DNA of 64,000 nt. It comes from Candidatus Gastranaerophilales bacterium. Lineage in GTDB: Bacteria > Cyanobacteriota > Vampirovibrionia > Gastranaerophilales > Gastranaerophilaceae. The notes beneath the pieces were generated by a model that made no database searches, was not told the origin of the DNA, and was given only the letters and a program-made list of their open reading frames with translations. Of this stretch, positions 52,318 to 63,787 are shown piece after piece. Position numbers and translations under genes: made by a program. Positions within the stretch are counted from its first letter, which is position 1. Every line of letters begins with the position of its first letter. Location: the NCBI GenBank assembly GCA_910586855.1, contig CAJUJH010000003.1:124001-188000 (forward strand). Reading direction: 5' to 3'.

Positions 52318-53670
52318 CTAACCGCAAAGCTTATTGAAATATCCCCTGATACTTTCAGCATCCTCTGTTTTTGTAAATATTATAAGTGAATCATTTCCCC
52401 TTATAAGAGTCTGCCCTTTTGGAATAATCACTCTTGAACCCCTTTGAATAATCGCAATAACTGCACGTTTTGGCAAAGTTAAATCCATTAAAACTTTATC
52501 CTCGAAGGATGATGGGATATTAATTTCCAATATTTCAGCAAGCCCCATCTCAACTGTTGCAAGCAGCCCTTCTTTATAATCGACAATTCTGTTTTTAATT
52601 TCATTCAAAGCAGCTTTTTTAGCAGAAACTGCTACATCCACCCCTACATGTTCAAATAAAGATGCCGTTGCCATCTGTCCTACGCGGGTTATAACCCTTT
52701 TTACACCTAATTGTTTAACTAAAAGTGAGCATAATAGATTTTTTTCATCACTGTCTGTAACAGAAATTGTAACATCGCACTCCCCTATTCTTTCTTCATT
52801 TAAAAGTTCAAGGTTTGTACCGTCGCTGTTTAAAATTAAAGTTTTTTTCAACTGTTCGGATAAAAATTCACACCTTTTATAATCTTTCTCAATTAATTTT
52901 GTTTTAATCGGGGTTTTTTCCAGCGATTTTGCAAGCTCAAACCCAACAGTACCGCCGCCTATAATTGCAACGTTTTTTAGGGGATTTTTTTCTTCAACAA
53001 AAAACTGCGATGCCGTTATATCAAGTCCTTCAGCCGTACCCATAAAAATCGCTTTATCATTCAACAGAAATTTATCATCTCCTTTTGGAACAAAAAGCTC
53101 ATCTTCACGTTTGATGCCCACAACAAGCGTTTCATCATTAAACGGCGTATCTTTTAAACATTTATCTAAAAGCATTGAATTTTCTTTTATGCGGTATTCA
53201 AGAAGTTTTGCCCTTCCTGAAGCAAAATCTTCAACATTTACAGCATCAGGTACGGTTACAATCCTAAAAATTTCACCCACCAATAGCTTTTCAGGCCAAA
53301 TGACATAATCAATATGCAAAGCTCCGTCCTTTTGCATTGATTCTTTTACAATTGAAAGTGAATTTCTACACTCTTTTTTAGATACAAAACATGCAGTCTG
53401 TGCATTGGAGAGCTGTTTTGCCATTAAGCATGCCACAATATTAGCTTCATCAAGACAGGTACAGGCTATAAAGACATCTGCATCCTTAATTCCCGCCTCC
53501 TTTAAAACATTTATATTTGAAGCTTCACCCACAATTGTTGCTAAATCAAGGTTATTAAATTTTTCTAACCTTGAAGGGTCTGAATCAATCACAATAATAT
53601 CGTGGTCTTCAAAAAACTCGGTTGCAATTATTGAACCTGTTTCATTTGCGCCGTAAATTATAATTTTCAT
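52318..53670 (-). CDS. trkA: Trk K+ uptake regulatory subunit TrkA
   Basis: 450 residues: two RCK units, each a Rossmann NAD(H)-binding half plus a C-terminal ligand half. Unit 1 starts I-I-Y-G-A-N-E-T-G-S-I; unit 2 has V-A-I-I-G-G-G-T-V-G-F-E near residue 230. The four-domain form is TrkA rather than the half-length KtrA. It gates the TrkH channel at the inner face of the membrane. Confidence 0.94.
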   Translation of the reverse strand: MKIIIYGANETGSIIATEFFEDHDIIVIDSDPSRLEKFNNLDLATIVGEASNINVLKEAGIKDADVFIACTCLDEANIVACLMAKQLSNAQTACFVSKKECRNSLSIVKESMQKDGALHIDYVIWPEKLLVGEIFRIVTVPDAVNVEDFASGRAKLLEYRIKENSMLLDKCLKDTPFNDETLVVGIKREDELFVPKGDDKFLLNDKAIFMGTAEGLDITASQFFVEEKNPLKNVAIIGGGTVGFELAKSLEKTPIKTKLIEKDYKRCEFLSEQLKKTLILNSDGTNLELLNEERIGECDVTISVTDSDEKNLLCSLLVKQLGVKRVITRVGQMATASLFEHVGVDVAVSAKKAALNEIKNRIVDYKEGLLATVEMGLAEILEINIPSSFEDKVLMDLTLPKRAVIAIIQRGSRVIIPKGQTLIRGNDSLIIFTKTEDAESIRGYFNKLCG

Positions 53671-53791
53671 AAAGCTATTTATACTCTAAAAAACAAACTT
53701 TTACAACTTTATTAAGTTATGCTGGTTTCATTTAGATTTTCTATTATTAGTGATAAAATTATGGGGTGCACAAAAAAGAATTAATGGCATT

Positions 53792-55021
53792 ATGACAAAT
53801 GAAATACAAAACACGCAGACTAAAAACAACAAAAATCAAATTATAATATGGATTTTAGCTTTAATTACAGGAGCGGTTGCAGGCTGTCTTGGAATAAACT
53901 TGCTAAATAAGGGTTTTAACTTCATTGCAACAGTATTTACAAGGCTTTTTCAGTTTATTGCAGTACCTACAATTGCTCTTGCCGTTATAACCACCTTGTC
54001 TGAGCTTGGTACCAAGAAAAATACAGGGAAAATCTTTGCCCGCACAATCACATATACTTTGCTTACAACATTTTCAGCCGCAATTGTAAGTCTTATTCTA
54101 TATATTTCTTTCACTCCGGATAACATAACCATAAGTGTAATAGGACAAAAAACTTCTGAAGTGAGTACAAACGGATTTTCTTATTATGAACATCTGCTGT
54201 CAATTGTGCCAAATAATATACTGCAGCCTTTAATTTCAGGCAATGTCCTTTCTGTGATATTAATTGCAGCTGCAGCAGGAATAGGTTTATCATACGCACC
54301 GCAGACGGAAAACAGATTAGCGCTTATTAAAATATTATATGGCATGCAGGAATTGCTTTTTACACTTATTCGTGCGCTAATATGGGCATTACCCATTGGT
54401 ATTATGGCATTTGCTGCCCAATTAACTTCCCAAATAGCCTCAGGTACAGTGATTAGCGCTTTAGGTAAATATACAGCCATTGTTATAGGCGGAAACCTTA
54501 TACAAATTTTTATTATAATCCCTTTGTTTCTTTTAGCACACAAGCTTAACCCTATCCAAATTTTTAAAAAAATGTCTTCAGCACTTACTGTTGCATTTTT
54601 CACAAAAAGTTCAGCAGGAACTCTTCCTGTTACCCTTTCTGCAGCTGAAAACAATCTCAAAATAAACCCTGCAGTGTCAAGATTTGTACTTCCTATCTGT
54701 ACAACGGTCAATATGAACGGCTGTGCTGCTTTTATTCTTGTTACTTCCCTTTTTGTAATGCAGAATGCAGGTTTTGAATTAACCTTAGGTACAATGATAA
54801 CCTGGATTTTTATATCTGTTTTTGCGGCAATAGGAAATGCGGGCGTTCCTATGGGATGTTATTTTCTGACGCTTTCTTTGATGTCGTCAATTGGCGCGCC
54901 AGTCGGGCTTCTTGGGGTAATTTTACCTATTTATGCAATTATAGATATGGTGGAAACTGTTGAAAATGTTTGGTCTGATTCGGCAGTGTGCGCTATGACG
55001 AATAAGGATATGGCTTTATAA
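53792..55021 (+). CDS. Dicarboxylate/amino acid:cation symporter (DAACS family)
   Basis: 409 residues from ATG 53792; a GTG at 53750 would add 14 residues without an SD. About eight TM helices and two hairpins. The HP1-like T-K-S-S-A-G-T-L-P-V-T, the T-V-N-M-N-G-C-A-A-F TM7 motif (N-M-N in place of N-M-D), and the C-terminal D-M-V-E-T-V-E-N-V-W match GltP/SstT/DctA relatives. It imports glutamate, serine/threonine or dicarboxylates with Na+ or H+; the substrate is uncertain. Confidence 0.9.
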   Translation: MTNEIQNTQTKNNKNQIIIWILALITGAVAGCLGINLLNKGFNFIATVFTRLFQFIAVPTIALAVITTLSELGTKKNTGKIFARTITYTLLTTFSAAIVSLILYISFTPDNITISVIGQKTSEVSTNGFSYYEHLLSIVPNNILQPLISGNVLSVILIAAAAGIGLSYAPQTENRLALIKILYGMQELLFTLIRALIWALPIGIMAFAAQLTSQIASGTVISALGKYTAIVIGGNLIQIFIIIPLFLLAHKLNPIQIFKKMSSALTVAFFTKSSAGTLPVTLSAAENNLKINPAVSRFVLPICTTVNMNGCAAFILVTSLFVMQNAGFELTLGTMITWIFISVFAAIGNAGVPMGCYFLTLSLMSSIGAPVGLLGVILPIYAIIDMVETVENVWSDSAVCAMTNKDMAL

Positions 55022-55363
55022 GATTTCCCGACTTTTCTCATAAGCCTAAGCCAAATTAACAATTTTTGGTTTCCCGGCTGGTACAATAAATTAAACACTG
55101 TTCCTAAATTTTCTTGAAATAAAATTATTTTACAAAAAAGGACCATTAAAAATTCGCGTCGCAAAATCAATTATGGTTTTTTAATAATAACTACGGTCAG
55201 GCGAATCCTGCGTCCTTTTTGTAAAATAATTTTGTGGAGAGAAAAAGTAAACCCAACCTGAAAATCTTTTATTATTACCAAAAGCAGGAATTAGTCCATT
55301 GTATTAATCAATCCTCAATCACAAGCATAAAACAATTTTTATCTTTGATATAAAATAATTGAT
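55022..55363. other. Intergenic region with MITE-like element; otherwise no gene seen
   Basis: The 342-bp gap between two plus-strand transporter genes holds the inverted-repeat element at 55121-55233. I found no ORF with an SD and no clear terminator. Confidence 0.5.
55121..55233. mobile_element. 113-bp element with 22-23-bp terminal inverted repeats (MITE-like)
   Basis: The left arm 55121-55143 is the reverse complement of the right arm 55212-55233 except for one missing base. An inner pair, ATTCGC (55152-55157)/GCGAAT (55201-55206), continues the symmetry. No ORF inside. Size is close to that of the element at 3930-4045, but the sequence is unrelated. Confidence 0.55.
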
Positions 55364-56026
55364 ATGCAATTTGGTATTGAAATATTTATAATTGAAGTTA
55401 TTGGAATCATTGCCTTTACAATTTCAGGCGTTATGGTTGCATTTAAAAAACGTCTGGATTTACTTGGCGTTGTTACATTAGGAACACTCACAGCCGTTGG
55501 CGGAGGAGCTCTAAGAGACATTTTGCTTGGGATTTTACCCCCCTCTATGTTTAAAAACGGAATTTATGTACTTCTTGCATTCTTAACTGCCATAATTTCC
55601 TTTTATATAGGTATTCTCACCATAAAAAAGATTAAGAGAAAACGTGAGGAATTTTATAATTTAATCACGTTCTTTGATGCGGTAGGACTCGGTGTTTTTA
55701 CGGTTGTAGGTTCAAACACAGCCATTATAAACGGTTTTGGCGATAATGCCTTTTTAACAATCTTTGTAGGAGTTATCACTGGAGTCGGCGGAGGCGTTAT
55801 CAGAGACGTTATTGCAAACACCACTCCGTTTATTATGTATAAAGACCTTTATGCTTCATCCGCCATCATAGGAGCAGCACTCTATTATGCACTCTATCAG
55901 CTGCATTCAAATAGCTTTCTTTGTATTTCAATTTCAATAATAGCAACCATTCTTGTCCGCCTTATTGCCCATAAATATCACCTCGGACTCCCAAAATTCG
56001 GGGTATATAAGGATAGGGAAGAATAA
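55364..56026 (+). CDS. UPF0126/TRIC-family membrane protein
   Basis: 220 residues with about seven TM helices and the duplicated family motif: A-V-G-G-G-A-L-R-D-I-L-L-G near residue 46 and G-V-G-G-G-V-I-R-D-V near residue 140. A D-A-V-G-L-G-V-F segment starts the second half. TRIC proteins are trimeric monovalent-cation channels. With trkHA nearby, a role in K+ balance is possible but unproven. Confidence 0.88.
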   Translation: MQFGIEIFIIEVIGIIAFTISGVMVAFKKRLDLLGVVTLGTLTAVGGGALRDILLGILPPSMFKNGIYVLLAFLTAIISFYIGILTIKKIKRKREEFYNLITFFDAVGLGVFTVVGSNTAIINGFGDNAFLTIFVGVITGVGGGVIRDVIANTTPFIMYKDLYASSAIIGAALYYALYQLHSNSFLCISISIIATILVRLIAHKYHLGLPKFGVYKDREE

Positions 56027-56040
56027 TTTATCAAATCGCA

Positions 56041-56367
56041 TTACTTCCTGTTCAAGCTTTTTGTTAAATTGTAGATAATTTCAAGCTTTTCAGGATTATC
56101 GCCGATTTCTGCTATATTACGGTTAATCATTTTTAACAACACGGGGGTTTCCTTAAGGTAATTTGTGGCAAATAATTCTTCATTTGTCACATCCAGTGCT
56201 TTTAAAAGTTTATCAATAGTTTCTGCTGTTGCAAAATTATACCCAAGTTCAATACTACTTAAGGCACGCTGTGAAATATCAACCATCTCGGAGAGTTCTT
56301 CCTGCGTATAACCTTTTGCGGTACGCATTCTTTTTATTTGTTTCCCAAGCTCTTTTTTTATGCCCAT
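56041..56367 (-). CDS. XRE-family HTH regulator
   Basis: 108 residues. The HTH lies at 8-63 (I-K-R-M-R-T-A-K-G-Y-T-Q-E-E-L, I-S-Q-R-A-L-S-S-I-E-L-G-Y). The C-terminal 40 residues are helical and include I-I-Y-N-L-T-K-S-L-N. Convergent with the UPF0126 gene and divergent from 56573. AAATTGT/ACAATTT at 56485-56507 in the divergent gap is a candidate binding site. Confidence 0.82.
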   Translation of the reverse strand: MGIKKELGKQIKRMRTAKGYTQEELSEMVDISQRALSSIELGYNFATAETIDKLLKALDVTNEELFATNYLKETPVLLKMINRNIAEIGDNPEKLEIIYNLTKSLNRK

Positions 56368-56572
56368 AACTTTACAACTTTAATTTCTTTCAAACCGCAA
56401 ACATAGTATTTACAGTTATTGTATATTAAGTTATGTAAAGCCAAAATGTATTATAAATACTATATTTTATAATAATAGCATTTTAAATTGTAAAATTATA
56501 ACAATTTTTAAAAATGAGAAGTTTTTAAATAGGTACAAAGAAAAATAAATTTATAAAAGGAAGGAATTTATT

Positions 56573-56998
56573 ATGGTAAACATTGCAAACAGCTCAGCAA
56601 AATTAATCAGCACAACAGTTAACGAAAAATCAGGTACAACAATTAAAAAATTTCTCATGCCCGAGTATGGAAGAAAAGCTATGGCAACAGTTGTAGAATA
56701 TGGCGAAAACAATCCTCTTAAAAAGAAAGGGATTGACTCTTTTGTAAAAATCACAGGAGCTCCATATGCTTGTGGCACAACTGCAGACAAAGCATTATTC
56801 AGCGGTGATAAAATAATATTAAGCGGAGCCTCAGAAAAGAAAAATTTTGAATATGTAGGAGATTTCAACTCTCGTTTTAAAGAAATGATAGATTTGCTTA
56901 AAAAATACCCAAAACTCACAGCTGCACTTATCCCAAATACTAAAACTTTAAATCCCACATACGGTTACACAGAAGCCATGGAGAAATTTCAAAAGTAA
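56573..56998 (+). CDS. Hypothetical protein, unknown
   Basis: 141 residues, with SD GGAAGGAA. Soluble alpha/beta composition: M-V-N-I-A-N-S-S-A-K-L-I ... F-V-K-I-T-G-A-P-Y-A-C-G-T-T-A-D-K-A-L-F ... L-L-K-K-Y-P-K-L-T-A-A-L-I. No signal peptide. It resembles the small polar proteins at 14449 and 63788 in starting with a Ser/Asn-rich segment, but lacks the F-K-G motif. Function not recognised. Confidence 0.6.
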   Translation: MVNIANSSAKLISTTVNEKSGTTIKKFLMPEYGRKAMATVVEYGENNPLKKKGIDSFVKITGAPYACGTTADKALFSGDKIILSGASEKKNFEYVGDFNSRFKEMIDLLKKYPKLTAALIPNTKTLNPTYGYTEAMEKFQK

Positions 56999-57030
56999 TT
57001 TTATGGCATAATTTACAACTTCGTTAAAAT

Positions 57031-59545
<2,515 letters not shown>

Positions 59546-59564
59546 ATTGTATAAATATAAAAAA

Positions 59565-60641
59565 TTAAATTTGAAGCTCATTAATGCATTTACTTACAGC
59601 ATTTAAATGGGCTTCAAATTCTTCTTTATGTTTATTATATGAGGCATCGCTGTTTTTTGTTGATTTTAAATCAGCCTCAGTAAATATTTTCATTAATTCA
59701 AATAAATTTCCCTGCCGCATATCAAAAGCCGCCATCTTTTGCGCTTCTTGTTTTTCTTTTTGTGTCGAAGTTCTATTTACATAATTTAGCCATCCATGGT
59801 TTTTAATCAAAGAATACAGCTTATTTTCTTCATTTTGTGTAAGTTTTAGTTTCTTTATAATATATTCTGTATCAATAGCACCTTTTAGCGCATGAATAGG
59901 GTCACGTTTACCTTCAGTTTTTCTTATATCATGAAACAATGAAGCAATGAGCAGTATTTTTTTATCAGAATCATTTAATCTTTTAAATTCAGGATTTTGT
60001 GCAATTTTTTGCATAACCTTTAAACTATGCTTCATTACATCAAAATCATGGTTTTTATGCTGTTTTTTCCCTATTAAAACTCTTAATTCAGGGAAAACAT
60101 TAACTATTTTATTTAATTCTTTTTCGACCCCAATATTGCTGCACATTACAGGGTTTTTCTCTAAGAACTTTGTCACTTCAGACTGCAATTTATTTGTTAT
60201 CTCACCTGTTTTTAAATTTTCATCCTCCATAAATAAAGTATTATCTGAAAGCTTATGCGGATACCCTAAAATTGAATATCCTGCGGGGTTTTCTTCATTT
60301 TGATAAAGTTCAAAACCAAAACGGCTAAAAACATCAAGTCTTTGATTTTCAGATAATCCGCTGGTTAAAGAAAAAACTTTTGCTATAAAATCATCTTTTT
60401 CATAAGCCTGTTTTATATCAAGATTATTAAATTCTTCATCACTAAGCCCGACAAGAGATAATGACAAATCAAATACTGCCCTCTCAAATAAAGTTGTATT
60501 TGATTGCATATTTACAAAAGCTTTGCCGTATATCTCTTGAATATCCGGCACAGAAACTTCAATTGCCTTATTATCTAAAGCAACATTATTATCTTTCTCA
60601 ACTCTTGAATCTCTGTTTGCTAAAAATTTTAACAGAGGCAT
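59565..60641 (-). CDS. HD-domain phosphohydrolase-like protein
   Basis: 358 residues from ATG 60641; in-frame TTG 60671 would add 10. An N-terminal helical region of unknown type (about 1-170) precedes an HD domain. Its metal ligands are in H-D-F-D-V-M-K-H-S-L-K-V, A-S-L-F-H-D-I-R-K-T and A-L-K-G-A-I-D-T, with H-G-W-L-N-Y near residue 285. The order resembles the HD domain of CCA-adding enzymes and dGTPase-like proteins. Substrate unknown. Convergent with gyrB, 19 bp apart. Confidence 0.75.
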   Translation of the reverse strand: MPLLKFLANRDSRVEKDNNVALDNKAIEVSVPDIQEIYGKAFVNMQSNTTLFERAVFDLSLSLVGLSDEEFNNLDIKQAYEKDDFIAKVFSLTSGLSENQRLDVFSRFGFELYQNEENPAGYSILGYPHKLSDNTLFMEDENLKTGEITNKLQSEVTKFLEKNPVMCSNIGVEKELNKIVNVFPELRVLIGKKQHKNHDFDVMKHSLKVMQKIAQNPEFKRLNDSDKKILLIASLFHDIRKTEGKRDPIHALKGAIDTEYIIKKLKLTQNEENKLYSLIKNHGWLNYVNRTSTQKEKQEAQKMAAFDMRQGNLFELMKIFTEADLKSTKNSDASYNKHKEEFEAHLNAVSKCINELQI

Positions 60642-60724
60642 TTTATTATAAAAGGTAATTCTCACAAGCAAAACTTTTTATACATAAAACTTTCCTGTTA
60701 AAACAAAACTGAAAATTAAATAAT

Positions 60725-60773
60725 TTTGCTCTTTATAAAGAAAGAGCAAATGCTCCCTTTAAAGGGAGCATTT
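60725..60773 (-). terminator. Tandem hairpin terminator of glnA
   Basis: Two adjoining stems: a 13-bp palindrome (60748-60773, core TGCTCCC/GGGAGCA), then TTTGCTCTTT (60725-60734) with AAAGAGCAAA (60741-60750). They share three bases, so only one can form fully at a time. Confidence 0.7.
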
Positions 60774-60816
60774 AAACACTTTATGAGCCTGTTTTGATAC
60801 AAATTTACCGGTATAA

Positions 60817-62166
60817 TTACAGATAGTTTTTAATTTCCCATTCTGAAACTTTTGTTCTGTAATCATCCCATTCTTTTTCTTTTGAAGATACAAATTCATT
60901 ATAAATGTGTTCGCCAAGAGCACGTTTTACAAGGTCATTTTTCTTCATTAAATATATTGCTTCATTTAAAGCACCGGGAAGCGAAGCTATGCCTTTTTCT
61001 TTTCTTTCTTTTGCGCTCATTTCATAAATATTTTCCTCTGTTTGTTTTGGCGGATTAGTTTTATTTTTAATACCATCAAGCATAGCTGTAAGCATTACAG
61101 CAAATACCAGATACGGGTTGCATGATGGGTCTGGAGAGCGAAGCTCAATTCTTGTGCCGTTTCCGCGTTTAGCAGGAACTCTTATAAGTGCGCTTCTGTT
61201 TGCTAAAGACCAGGCAAGATAAACAGGTGCTTCATACCCTGGAACAAGCCTTTTATAGCTGTTTACAGAAGGATTTGAAACCGCTGTAAAGCCCATAACA
61301 TTATCAAGCAATGAACCTATAGAATACATTGCCTCATTTGATAGCTGGTAAGGTGCATTTTCATCATAAAAAGCGTTTTTACCGTCTTTAAATAACGAAA
61401 CATTGCAGTGCATACCGGAACCATTAATCCCAAATACAGGTTTTGGCATAAATGTTGCATATAGGTTATTTTTTGCAGCTACCGCTTTTACAGCGTATTT
61501 AAATGAAACAACATTATCAGCAGTCGTTAGGGCATCAGCATATTTAAAATCAATCTCATGCTGTCCGTCAGCTACCTCATGGTGGCTTGCTTCAATATCA
61601 AAACCCATCTTCTTTAAGGTTTCAACCATCTGGGCACGGACATTTTCACCCCTATCATCAGGTCCCACATCGTAATAACCTGCTTTATCGTGTGTCTCAA
61701 GGGTCGGATTTCCTTTTTCATCCATATTAAATAAGAAAAATTCAGCCTCAGGACCTACATTTAAAACATATCCCATATCCTGAGCTTCTTTTATAACTCT
61801 TTTTAAATTGCATCTCGGGCACCCTTCAAAAGGTGTTCCGTCAGCGTTATGAATATCACAAATAATTCTTGCCACATTGGTGCCTTCACCGTTTTTTCTC
61901 CAAGGAAGAAGTGAAAATGTTGAAAGGTCAGGGAAAAAGTACATATCAGATGTCTCAATACTTCTGAACCCTTTAATTGATGAACCGTCCAGCATGCACT
62001 CATTATTTAAAACTTTATCAATCTGCGCTGCAGGCACTGCCATATTCTTAACATTGCCATTTATATCAACAAATTGAAGTCTTATAAAATGAACATTATT
62101 TTTTTCAATAATGCTTTTAATCTCTTCTTTTGTAAGTTTTTTTCCATGTTCCGGGATAAAATCCAT
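60817..62166 (-). CDS. glnA: Glutamine synthetase type I
   Basis: 449 residues from ATG 62166, fixed by GGAGG 8 nt upstream; longer frames to 62208 read through this SD. It makes glutamine from glutamate, ammonia and ATP. D-G-S-S-I-K-G-F, G-P-E-A-E-F-F-L-F, N-G-S-G-M-H-C-N and R-S-P-D-P-S-C-N-P-Y are the metal, ammonia and ATP site segments. Size and the E-N-I-Y-E-M-S segment, in place of the N-L-Y-D-L-P adenylylation site, place it in the GSI-alpha group, so adenylylation control is unlikely. A palindrome suited to NtcA lies upstream. Confidence 0.96.
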   Translation of the reverse strand: MDFIPEHGKKLTKEEIKSIIEKNNVHFIRLQFVDINGNVKNMAVPAAQIDKVLNNECMLDGSSIKGFRSIETSDMYFFPDLSTFSLLPWRKNGEGTNVARIICDIHNADGTPFEGCPRCNLKRVIKEAQDMGYVLNVGPEAEFFLFNMDEKGNPTLETHDKAGYYDVGPDDRGENVRAQMVETLKKMGFDIEASHHEVADGQHEIDFKYADALTTADNVVSFKYAVKAVAAKNNLYATFMPKPVFGINGSGMHCNVSLFKDGKNAFYDENAPYQLSNEAMYSIGSLLDNVMGFTAVSNPSVNSYKRLVPGYEAPVYLAWSLANRSALIRVPAKRGNGTRIELRSPDPSCNPYLVFAVMLTAMLDGIKNKTNPPKQTEENIYEMSAKERKEKGIASLPGALNEAIYLMKKNDLVKRALGEHIYNEFVSSKEKEWDDYRTKVSEWEIKNYL

Positions 62167-62245
62167 TTTTAATTCCTCCATTAGTAAATGAATATTTTTA
62201 ACATTCACTTATTATGCTACATCATGGTGTTTTAAGTCAAAAAAC

Positions 62246-62261
62246 TGTAACATTTGTTACA
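62246..62261 (-). promoter_or_regulatory. NtcA/CRP-family-like site upstream of glnA
   Basis: TGTAAC-N4-GTTACA, a perfect palindrome containing GTA-N8-TAC, the cyanobacterial NtcA consensus. Downstream toward glnA lie TTGACT (62240-62235) and CATAAT (62216-62211), 18 bp apart; the site centre is about 49 bp upstream of the likely start. Confidence 0.6.
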
Positions 62262-62463
62262 TAAGTAGTAAATAATCTACTCCATCTGCCTTAAAAAGAT
62301 TAAGTTGTGTAAAAATTAATTGAATTTTGTTAAAATTTGAGCATAATTATATTAAAAGCTTTACTTATTCATGCTTTTTACATATAGTAATAGGTAAAGA
62401 TATATTTACGAGAATGCCAAATAATATTCAAAAAAGTTAAAAACAATATGAGGGTCACATAAA

Positions 62464-63660
62464 GTGGAAAAGTTCAGACTAGATAACTATGACAGAAAAA
62501 CAACCGATTACAGTAGATACTCGTCTCAAGCTAATATAAAAGTTATAGGTGTTGGCGGCGGCGGTGGAAATGCTGTTAATCGAATGATAAAAGCAGGTTT
62601 GGGCGGCGTTGAATTTTGGGCAATGAATACAGATGCTCAGGTTCTTGAAATGTCCTCTGCTCCAAAGAAAATTCAATTAGGCGCCAAGCTTACAAGCGGT
62701 CTTGGTGCAGGCGGCGACCCTTCAGTTGGTGAAAAAGCAGCAGAAGAATCAAGAGAAGATTTACTTGTAGCACTTGATGGTTCTGATATGGTATTTGTAA
62801 CAGCAGGTATGGGTGGCGGAACCGGAACAGGTGCAGCTCCCGTTGTTGCAAAAATAGCAAAAGAATTAGGCGCCCTCACAATCGGTGTTGTTACAAAACC
62901 GTTTGGTTTTGAAGGCAAAAAACGTATGAATCAAGCCGTTGCAGGTCTTGAAAAATTAAAAGAAAATGTTGATGCCCTTATTGTTATCCCGAACGATAAA
63001 TTAATTGAAGTAGTTGAACGCAGAACCACAATGAGAGAAGCATTCCTCGTTGTTGATGAAGTTCTGTTAAGAGGTGTTCAAGGCATTTCAGATATCATTG
63101 TAATCCCTGGTTTAATTAACGTTGACTTTGCTGACGTTCGCGCCGTAATGCAGGCATCCGGTTCTGCCCTAATGGGTATCGGTAAAGCTTCAGGCGAAGG
63201 TAGAGCTATGGAAGCAGCTAAACTTGCAATTAATTCAAAACTTCTTGAAACCTCAATTAATGGTGCAACAGGTATTATTATGAACGTTTCAGGCGGTCCT
63301 GATATGACTCTTCATGAAGTAAATGAAGCTGCAAGTGTTATCCATGATGCAGTTGCAGACAATGCAGAAGTTATATTTGGTTCTGTAATTGATGATAGAA
63401 TCCAAGGAGAGATTCAAATCACAGTTATTGCAACAGGTTTCCAATTAAAGGATAGCAGCGCTCCGCAGGCTCAGGAAAGAAAATTAAGCGCAGCTGATAT
63501 CTTTGGCGGCGGATTATCATTCTCTGATTTAGGAAGCAAACCATCTCAAACTCCTCAGGCTCCAAATGCGCAGCCTCTGTTTGAGCCAACAAGACCATCG
63601 CATGAACCATCAGGCGGCGGATTATTGGATATACCTGAATTTCTAAATCCTAAAAGATAA
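62464..63660 (+). CDS. ftsZ: Cell division protein FtsZ
   Basis: 398-residue tubulin-like GTPase that forms the Z ring. [13 protein letters not shown] near residue 27, the tubulin signature [12 protein letters not shown] near 120, and N-x-D-F-A-D-V in the T7 loop (with V before D). A disordered Pro/Ser linker follows residue 330, then the conserved tail [11 protein letters not shown], which binds ZipA/FtsA/SepF-type partners. The start is GTG 62464 with GAGGG upstream. No ftsA or ftsQ is adjacent, as in cyanobacteria. Confidence 0.97.
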   Translation: MEKFRLDNYDRKTTDYSRYSSQANIKVIGVGGGGGNAVNRMIKAGLGGVEFWAMNTDAQVLEMSSAPKKIQLGAKLTSGLGAGGDPSVGEKAAEESREDLLVALDGSDMVFVTAGMGGGTGTGAAPVVAKIAKELGALTIGVVTKPFGFEGKKRMNQAVAGLEKLKENVDALIVIPNDKLIEVVERRTTMREAFLVVDEVLLRGVQGISDIIVIPGLINVDFADVRAVMQASGSALMGIGKASGEGRAMEAAKLAINSKLLETSINGATGIIMNVSGGPDMTLHEVNEAASVIHDAVADNAEVIFGSVIDDRIQGEIQITVIATGFQLKDSSAPQAQERKLSAADIFGGGLSFSDLGSKPSQTPQAPNAQPLFEPTRPSHEPSGGGLLDIPEFLNPKR

Positions 63661-63673
63661 TAAATAAATTTCA

Positions 63674-63700
63674 AGGCGGATACAAAAATCCGCCTTTTTT
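63674..63700 (+). terminator. Rho-independent terminator of ftsZ
   Basis: AGGCGGAT (63674-63681) pairs with ATCCGCCT (63688-63695), followed by a T-run. Confidence 0.9.
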
Positions 63701-63787
63701 AATGTTATAATTTTAAAATCGCTTAATAACAAATTTTTAAATTTACAGGTTTTATAGGCATATCATAAATTTTATATGGGGGAAATT

